12,582 nucleotides of DNA. Source: Bacilli bacterium (lineage in GTDB: Bacteria; Bacillota_I; Bacilli_A; ML615J-28; CAG-313). The notes beneath the pieces are model-generated. The model ran no database searches and had not been told where the DNA came from. It was given only the letters and a program-made list of their open reading frames with translations. Positions 7,153-12,582 of the stretch are shown here, in pieces. Position numbers and translations under genes: made by a program. How positions within the stretch are numbered: the first letter of the stretch is position 1; each line of letters starts with the position of its first letter. The stretch covers positions 1 to 12,582 of the forward strand of contig CAAGKY010000113.1 in NCBI GenBank assembly GCA_900770645.1. Direction: 5' to 3'.

Positions 7153-7201
7153 AATTTTTATGTATTACCTTATCAAAATTAAACCTATTTAATTAAAAAT
7201 A

Positions 7202-7210
7202 TGTTAAAAT
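7202..7210 (+). promoter_or_regulatory. Probable extended -10 promoter of the NAD operon
   Basis: TGTTAAAAT matches an extended -10 (TGnTATAAT) with one mismatch. No good -35 lies 16-18 bases upstream, which is common for extended -10 promoters. It lies between the murD terminator and the next gene, with the ribosome site GGAGG at 7219-7223. Confidence 0.5.
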
Positions 7211-7231
7211 AAGTATGCGGAGGAAATTATT

Positions 7232-9046
7232 ATGCAAATTAAGGAAATCGCTAATTATTGTTTAAAATGTAAAAATCCATCTTGTGTTAAAGCTTGTCCT
7301 GCACATAATAATATTCCTGCTATTATGCAGTATGTAGCAAATGAACAATATCATGAAGCATATTGTGAATTCTTAAAAACGCAATATATGCCAGAATTAT
7401 GTGGTAAACTTTGTGCTCAAGATCATCAATGTGAAGGTAGTTGTGTTAGAGGTATTAAAGGTTTACCTGTTGAAATTGGTAAAGTAGAACAAGTGCTTGC
7501 TAGTATGTATTATGATAGTTTCGTTAATGATTTAAAAATTCCAACCGTAAAAGAAGTAAAAAATGTTGTAGTAGTTGGAGCTGGAATTACAGGTATTACA
7601 ACAAGTATTATTCTAGCTAAGGCTGGCTTAAAAGTTACTTTAATGGAAAAAGATAATTGTATTGGTGGAACTGTTAAAAAATATATTCCTAATTTTAGAT
7701 TTTTATCTGATACTTTTTCAAAATATGAAAAGATTTTGAAAGAATTAGATGTTAAAATTATTTATAATAAAAAATTAGGTGATAATTTATTAATTTCTGA
7801 ACTTGAAGAATATGACTATCAAGTTATTTGTATAGGTGCTCAAAATCCTACTAAGCTTTGGAAAGAAGATAATCCTTCTATTATAAGTGGTTTAGAAATT
7901 TTAGAACAATACAATCAAAATATTTGTGAACTTAAAAACCGTAATGTTATTGTAATTGGGGCTGGAAATGTCGCCATGGATGCTGCGAGAACTTTAAAAA
8001 GATTAAATAATAATGTAACAATAGTTTATCGTCGTACAATTGATAATTCACCAGCATCAATTAATGAAATAAAAGCTACTAAAAATGAAAAAGTTAATAT
8101 TATGGAATTATGGGCTCCTATTAAACCAATTTATGAAAATAATAAGTTAATCGGAATTCAAGTCCAAAAAATGAAACTTGCTGATAAAAAACCTGGACAA
8201 CGTCAAAGTGTTGTGCCTATCGATGGCGCAATAAGCACTTTCCCATGTGATACAATTGTAGTTACAACAGGTGCAAGCACTGATAATTATATTTTTAATG
8301 CACTTAACATAGATAAAAATTGTGAAAATTATTTATCATATTATTTTGGTGGAGATACCCATACAGGTCCTAAAACTATCGTACATGCTATGGTATCAGG
8401 AAAAGATATTGCTTTTAAAATAATTAATAATATTAATGATTTACATCATATAAAAAATAATTTAATGGATAAAAAACGTAAAGTATTTTTTGGAGGATCA
8501 TTTAATCCCCCAACTATTGCTCACCTAAATATTTTAAAGTTTTTAACTAAGAAATTAAATGCAGAAGTATTATTAGTCCCAAATGGGGATGATTATCATT
8601 ATCATGATAAGAAATTAATAGACTTTAATAAAAGAGTTGATATGCTTAATTTATTGGTTAAAGATGTAAATAATGTTATAATAGATAAAGGTGAATCAAC
8701 ACGTCCTTTTAAAGGAAGTGTAGAAACATTAAAATATTATCATCACCCATATTTTGTAATAGGGGCTGATTCTTTATCTTTTATTACTACTTGGATAGAT
8801 GCTAAAAAACTTATTAGACAAAATAAATTTATAGTTTTTAATAGACCAGGTTATAATATTGATGAAATATTTAAAAGTGATCGTTTGTTAGCACTATATC
8901 GTCATCACTTTATTATTGTTAATTATGAACTTGGAAATGCTTCATCAACAGAATTTAAGAAGACGTTCAATGATAAATTATTAACAAAAGAAGTGTATGA
9001 TTATATTGTAGAAAATGAACTTTATAAGGAGGACAAAGATGTATAA
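7232..9046 (+). CDS. Fusion of a GltD/NfnB-like Fe-S flavoprotein oxidoreductase with nicotinate-nucleotide adenylyltransferase (NadD)
   Basis: Residues 1 to about 405 are a pyridine-nucleotide oxidoreductase of the glutamate synthase small subunit/NfnB family. Eight cysteines (10, 13, 18, 22, 57, 61, 67, 71) can hold two [4Fe-4S] clusters. VVVGAGITG near 111 binds FAD, VIGAGNVAMDAAR binds NAD(P)H, and FGGDTHTGP closes the FAD site. Residues 412-604 are a full-length NadD, which makes deamido-NAD from nicotinate mononucleotide and ATP. It shows GGSFNPPTIAH at 421-431, GADSL and TW, and the C-terminal NASSTEFKK (SSTxIR-like) motif. No ribosome site precedes the internal ATG at 8465 and there is no stop, so the fusion is read directly from the sequence. 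The start is set by GGAGG at 7219. The next gene, nadE, overlaps by 8 bases and catalyses the following step. The electron partner of the flavoprotein half is unknown; no glutamate synthase large subunit is nearby. Confidence 0.92.
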   Translation: MQIKEIANYCLKCKNPSCVKACPAHNNIPAIMQYVANEQYHEAYCEFLKTQYMPELCGKLCAQDHQCEGSCVRGIKGLPVEIGKVEQVLASMYYDSFVNDLKIPTVKEVKNVVVVGAGITGITTSIILAKAGLKVTLMEKDNCIGGTVKKYIPNFRFLSDTFSKYEKILKELDVKIIYNKKLGDNLLISELEEYDYQVICIGAQNPTKLWKEDNPSIISGLEILEQYNQNICELKNRNVIVIGAGNVAMDAARTLKRLNNNVTIVYRRTIDNSPASINEIKATKNEKVNIMELWAPIKPIYENNKLIGIQVQKMKLADKKPGQRQSVVPIDGAISTFPCDTIVVTTGASTDNYIFNALNIDKNCENYLSYYFGGDTHTGPKTIVHAMVSGKDIAFKIINNINDLHHIKNNLMDKKRKVFFGGSFNPPTIAHLNILKFLTKKLNAEVLLVPNGDDYHYHDKKLIDFNKRVDMLNLLVKDVNNVIIDKGESTRPFKGSVETLKYYHHPYFVIGADSLSFITTWIDAKKLIRQNKFIVFNRPGYNIDEIFKSDRLLALYRHHFIIVNYELGNASSTEFKKTFNDKLLTKEVYDYIVENELYKEDKDV

Positions 9047-10871
9047 ACATAATTTTGTCAAAGTTGGAATGGTTGTTCCTAAAATCAAGTTAGGGGATGC
9101 TTATTCTAATGCTTTAGAAATAGTTAAAATAATTGAAAAAGATGAATTTAACGCAATCCTAGTTTTTCCCGAATTAACCATTACAGGATATAGTTTGGGT
9201 GATTGGATTTTTAATCGTCAAATAATTGAAGAAGCTAATAATGCTTTACAATATATTTTAGATAATAATAATCAACATCTTTTAATATTAGGCTCTATTT
9301 TAGAATTTAATGGTTCTTTATATAATGTAGCTTACATTATTCAAGGAAATAAAATTTTAGGTATTGTTCCTAAAACTAATCTTGTAAGAACTAAGGAATT
9401 CAATGATCCTAGATATTTTACTAGTGGTGAAGAATTTATTGAGAATATGAGAATTATAACAGTACTAGGACAAGATGTTCCAATTGGCTCAATGATCTTT
9501 ACATCAGATGATAAAAATGTTTCATTTGGAGTAGAAGTATGTGCTGATGCTTGGGGAGTAAGTCCATTAAATAGTTTGTTATATAAAAATGGGGCTGAAA
9601 TTGTATTCAATTGCTCTGCTAGCACTTATACTGTAGGTAAAGATATACAAAGAGAAATTCTTTGTTCATCTGCTAGTTTACGTGGTAAAGGAGCATACAT
9701 TTATACATCAACTGGTGTAACTGAAACAAGTAGTGATGTAATTTATTCTGGACATCGTATCGCAAGCGTTCTAGGTAAAGATATTTATAATAGTGAAAGT
9801 TTAGATACTTATTATAGTAGTGTTAAGTATTGTGATATCGATTTAGAAAAAATTAAATATAGTCGTTTAACATCAGGTTGGATGACTGATAATGATTTAT
9901 TCGAAGTTGATTTTAGTTTACCTATGAGCGATGATTATAAATTAGTTTCATACATTGATAAAGAACCATTCATTACTAGCGATGATGAATCCGAAAAAAT
10001 CTTAAAAATTGTAAGTAATGCGTTATATAATCGTTTAACTTATAGTAAAGCCAAAGGATTAGTTATTGGAATTAGTGGTGGACTTGACTCAACACTGGCT
10101 TTATTAATGAGTGTATACATGTGTGATCGTTTCAATTTAGATCGTAAAATAGTTCATGCGATTACGATGCCTGCACTTGCGACTAGCGAAGAAAGCAAAA
10201 TAAGAGCTCTAAATTTAATGGAAAAATTAAATGTAGATTGTCATACAATTGATGTAAATGAAGAAGTTGTTCATCATCTTGAATTAATTGGTCATGATGG
10301 TATAACTAAAGACATCGCTTATGAAAACTCTCAAGCAAGATACCGTACTCTAGTTTTAATGAATTTTGCGAACGCAAATAATAGTTTAGTAGTTGGTACT
10401 GGTGATATGAGTGAAATAGCATTAGGATTTGCGACATTCAATGGTGACCATATGTCAATGTATAACATTAATGCAGGTATTCCTAAAACTGCTATTCGTC
10501 ATCTAACTAAATATTTTATTAATCATTATCCAGAAATTACTTTAGAATTGACAAACGTAGTTAATGCGATGATTAGTCCTGAACTTGTTAGTTCAAGTCA
10601 ATCCACAGAAGATTTCTTGGGTAAATATGAAATTAATGATTTTATTTTACATGAGTTATTAGCTAATGGATCTAGTAAAGAAAGATTAGTATTCTTAATA
10701 AAAGAATTATTTGAATTAGAAGAAGTAGATGCAGAAATGTATTATGATCGTTTCTTACGTCGTTTTAAATCACAACAATATAAGAGACTTGCAAGTCCTG
10801 AGGGAATCAAAATTTTTGATGTCGCATTATCTCCACGTGGTGAATTTAAAATGCCAGGTGATTTACATTAA
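9039..10871 (+). CDS. nadE: Glutamine-dependent NAD+ synthetase NadE
   Basis: This enzyme amidates deamido-NAD to NAD using ATP and ammonia released from glutamine. The N-terminal nitrilase-fold glutaminase domain (about 1-290) carries the catalytic triad Glu45 (FPELTITGY), Lys112 (VPKTNL) and Cys168 (VEVCADAWG). The C-terminal synthetase domain has the PP-loop SGGLDS at 346-351, then RYRTLVLMNFAN and GTGDMSEIALGF. At 610 residues it matches the long, two-domain form. The start at 9039 is chosen over an in-frame ATG at 9015 because AAGGAGG (9026-9032) sits 6 bases ahead of it. The start overlaps the end of the NadD fusion, so the two last steps of NAD synthesis are translationally coupled. 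No T-rich terminator follows; some transcripts may run into the valS leader. Confidence 0.96.
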   Translation: MYKHNFVKVGMVVPKIKLGDAYSNALEIVKIIEKDEFNAILVFPELTITGYSLGDWIFNRQIIEEANNALQYILDNNNQHLLILGSILEFNGSLYNVAYIIQGNKILGIVPKTNLVRTKEFNDPRYFTSGEEFIENMRIITVLGQDVPIGSMIFTSDDKNVSFGVEVCADAWGVSPLNSLLYKNGAEIVFNCSASTYTVGKDIQREILCSSASLRGKGAYIYTSTGVTETSSDVIYSGHRIASVLGKDIYNSESLDTYYSSVKYCDIDLEKIKYSRLTSGWMTDNDLFEVDFSLPMSDDYKLVSYIDKEPFITSDDESEKILKIVSNALYNRLTYSKAKGLVIGISGGLDSTLALLMSVYMCDRFNLDRKIVHAITMPALATSEESKIRALNLMEKLNVDCHTIDVNEEVVHHLELIGHDGITKDIAYENSQARYRTLVLMNFANANNSLVVGTGDMSEIALGFATFNGDHMSMYNINAGIPKTAIRHLTKYFINHYPEITLELTNVVNAMISPELVSSSQSTEDFLGKYEINDFILHELLANGSSKERLVFLIKELFELEEVDAEMYYDRFLRRFKSQQYKRLASPEGIKIFDVALSPRGEFKMPGDLH

Positions 10872-10883
10872 TTTGTAAATTAC

Positions 10884-10912
10884 TTGAGAAAATAATATAT
10901 TTTTGATATAAT
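10884..10912 (+). promoter_or_regulatory. SigA-type promoter of valS
   Basis: TTGAGA (10884-10889) and TATAAT (10907-10912) are separated by exactly 17 bases. Transcription should begin near 10919-10920, just ahead of the T-box leader. Confidence 0.85.
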
Positions 10913-10929
10913 ATCAACGATATAAAAAT

Positions 10930-11157
10930 CTATGAAGAGGAAGAGTAAAATTTAATATTCTTTAGAGAGAGACTGTTTGGTGAAAAGTCTTGAATAGATA
11001 ATTTGAAGGTAGCCTTGGAGATGCTTTAGGGAAATACTAGTACTTAAAGACGTTAGTCAGCGTTAATGATAAAGAGTGCATAGTTTTTCTATGAACTAAG
11101 GTGGTACCGCGATATTGTCGTCCTTAGAAGTATTATACTTTTAAGGACTTTTTATTT
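10930..11157 (+). ncRNA. T-box riboswitch leader of valS
   Basis: This leader senses uncharged tRNA, here expected to be tRNA-Val, and lets transcription continue into valS when charging is low. The hallmark T-box sequence AAGGTGGTACCGCG is at 11098-11111. Its TGGT bulge can pair with the ACCA end of an uncharged tRNA with discriminator A. Stem I begins around 10930, has the AGAGAGA purine element near 10970 and the GGTGAAAA distal loop near 10979. A GTA valine triplet at 11009-11011, on the 3' side of stem I, is my candidate specifier codon; this codon call is tentative because I could not fold the RNA. Confidence 0.93.
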
Positions 11158-11158
11158 T
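11120..11158 (+). terminator. T-box-controlled terminator
   Basis: GTCCTTA (11120-11126) pairs with TAAGGAC (11142-11148), the stem continues as AAGTA with TACTT, and a T-rich tail follows from 11149. The 5' arm lies just after the T-box, as needed for the mutually exclusive antiterminator. Confidence 0.88.
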
Positions 11159-11172
11159 GAAAGGAGCAAAAT

Positions 11173-12582
11173 ATGAAACGAGAAGAATTAGAAGCTAAAT
11201 ATAATCATATAGCTGTCGAAGAAGGAAAATATGATTATTGGTTAAAAAATGGTTTCTTTACTAGTGGTGATACTAAAAAGATTCCATATACAATAGTAAT
11301 TCCCCCACCAAATGTAACAGGTAAATTACATATTGGACATGCTTGTGATACAGCGTTCCAAGATATAATTATTCGTCAAAAAAGAATGGCTGGATATGAT
11401 GCATTATGGTTACCTGGAATGGATCATGCTGGAATTGCGACACAAGCAAAAGTAGATGCTAAATTAAAAGATATGGGAATTAGTCGTTATGATTTAGGTC
11501 GTGAAAAATTCTTAGAAGTTGCTTGGGATTGGAAACATGAATATGCAGGATTCATTCGTAGTCAATGGGCTGCACTTGGATTATCTCTTGACTATTCTAA
11601 AGAAAGATTTACCCTAGATGAAGGATTAAATAAAGCAGTTAATAAAGTATTTATTACTTTATATGAAGAAGGTTTATTATACCGTGGTGAAAGAATTATT
11701 AACTGGGATATTCAAGCTAAAACAGCTCTATCTAATATTGAAGTAGAATACAAAGATATTGAAGGGGCATTCTATCATATCTTATATCCACTAGTTGATG
11801 GATCAGATAAATTAGAAATTGCCACTACAAGACCTGAAACAATGTTTGGGGATTCTGCATTAATGGTTCATCCTGAAGATGAAAGATATCAAAAATATAT
11901 TGGTAAAACTGTTTATATTCCAGGAACAAATCGTCAAATTCCAATTATCGCTGATGAATATGTAGATCGTGAATTTGGAACAGGGGTTGTAAAAGTAACA
12001 CCAGCTCATGACCCTAATGACTTTGAAGTAGGAAATAGACATTCATTAGAACGTTTAATTTGTATGAATGAAGATGGTACAATGAATGAACTAGCTGGTA
12101 AATATGAAGGACTTGACCGTTTTGTTTGTCGTGCTCAAGTAATTAAAGATTTACAAGATGCGGGGTTATGTCCTGAAATCGAAAAAATAACTCATGCGGT
12201 TGGACACAGTGAAAGAACAGGAGTAGTAGTAGAACCTCGTTTATCTAAACAATGGTTTGTTAAAATGGAACCACTTGCAAAAGACGTATTAGAAATGCAA
12301 GAATCAGGGAATGGAATTCATTTTATTCCAGAACGCTTCAATAAAACTTTCCAAAATTGGTTAGAAAACACACAAGACTGGTGTGTATCTCGTCAATTAT
12401 GGTGGGGACATAGAATTCCTGCATGGTATCGTAATGATGAAGTTAAAGTTTGTGAAGAATGTCCAGGGGATGATTGGAAACAAGATGAAGACGTTTTAGA
12501 TACTTGGTTCTCAAGTGCATTATGGCCATTCTCAACATTAGGTTGGCCTAATGATAATGAAGATTTAAAACGTTATTATCCT
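11173..12582 (+). CDS. valS: Valyl-tRNA synthetase ValS (N-terminal 470 residues, runs off the window)
   Basis: This enzyme charges tRNA-Val with valine and is a class I synthetase with an editing domain that removes threonine. The HIGH motif is at residues 53-56 (KLHIGH), preceded by PPPNVTG. MDHAGIATQ follows. The CP1 editing domain is marked by TTRPETMFGD and by GTGVVKVTPAHDPNDFE. The catalytic domain resumes with WCVSRQLWWGHRIP and LDTWFSSALWPF. The KMSKS loop, anticodon-binding domain and C-terminal coiled coil lie beyond 12582; the full protein should be about 880 residues. The start is set by AAAGGAG (11160-11166) 6 bases upstream. Expression should be controlled by the T-box leader. 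Confidence 0.98.
   Translation, partial: MKREELEAKYNHIAVEEGKYDYWLKNGFFTSGDTKKIPYTIVIPPPNVTGKLHIGHACDTAFQDIIIRQKRMAGYDALWLPGMDHAGIATQAKVDAKLKDMGISRYDLGREKFLEVAWDWKHEYAGFIRSQWAALGLSLDYSKERFTLDEGLNKAVNKVFITLYEEGLLYRGERIINWDIQAKTALSNIEVEYKDIEGAFYHILYPLVDGSDKLEIATTRPETMFGDSALMVHPEDERYQKYIGKTVYIPGTNRQIPIIADEYVDREFGTGVVKVTPAHDPNDFEVGNRHSLERLICMNEDGTMNELAGKYEGLDRFVCRAQVIKDLQDAGLCPEIEKITHAVGHSERTGVVVEPRLSKQWFVKMEPLAKDVLEMQESGNGIHFIPERFNKTFQNWLENTQDWCVSRQLWWGHRIPAWYRNDEVKVCEECPGDDWKQDEDVLDTWFSSALWPFSTLGWPNDNEDLKRYYP

Noticed and set aside
8465..9046. Separate nadD gene starting at the internal ATG
   Set aside because: The upstream frame is continuous and there is no ribosome site before 8465, so a fusion is the direct reading.
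9341..9625. Reverse-strand open frame inside nadE
   Set aside because: It is opposite a strongly conserved glutaminase domain and has no recognisable features.
10859..10882. Dyad ATTTAC/GTAAAT after nadE as a terminator
   Set aside because: The stem is only about 6 AT-rich pairs and is not followed by a T run.
11860..12042. Reverse-strand open frame inside valS
   Set aside because: It is opposite the conserved editing domain of valS and is only a shadow.
1..12582. CRISPR array, tRNA or rRNA genes, insertion sequence ends
   Set aside because: I looked for spaced direct repeats, tRNA-like cloverleaf arms and transposase genes and saw none that could be supported.

Overview
This is a very AT-rich, Gram-positive-style bacterial segment. 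It has strong AGGAGG/AGGGGTGA ribosome sites, a T-box riboswitch, murein genes in the Bacillota order (PBP-murE-mraY-murD), and overlapping start/stop codons. The best guess is a low-GC walled member of Bacillota, perhaps near Erysipelotrichia or another deep-branching Bacilli group. The taxon is an inference and I could not check it.

Positions 1 to about 3000 are the right-hand end of an integrated mobile element. After a Rho-independent terminator (86-120) comes a tight three-gene operon: a 46-residue hypothetical protein, a 494-residue large serine recombinase with a zinc ribbon, and a 406-residue serine recombinase that has lost the zinc ribbon. The stop codon of the second recombinase lies within about 25 bp of the point where the sequence becomes the inside of a class B penicillin-binding protein (PBP2B/SpoVD/FtsI type). 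Only the last ~166 codons of that gene are present (KTGTA motif onward plus one PASTA domain). The SxxK and SxN parts of the active site must lie beyond the left end of the element, outside the window.

Positions 2982-7150 are the host division and cell-wall cluster: PBP 3' part, murE, mraY and murD, closed by a terminator. These genes build the muropeptide precursor: MurD adds D-Glu, MurE adds the third residue (a DAP-type motif is visible), MraY makes lipid I, and the class B PBP crosslinks the product. MurD has no ATG, GTG or TTG at its true N-terminus and appears to start at ATT.

Positions 7200-10871 are an NAD-synthesis operon: a natural fusion of a GltD/NfnB-like iron-sulfur flavoprotein with NadD, then a glutamine-dependent NadE that overlaps it.

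Positions 10880-11160 hold a promoter and a T-box leader. They control valS, which runs off the right edge of the window.

The main discovery candidate is the split PBP gene: a recombinase-bearing element sits between the active-site motifs of a murein transpeptidase gene. This resembles the skin-type intervening elements that are excised during sporulation. The window alone cannot distinguish a reversible developmental switch from a simple gene disruption.
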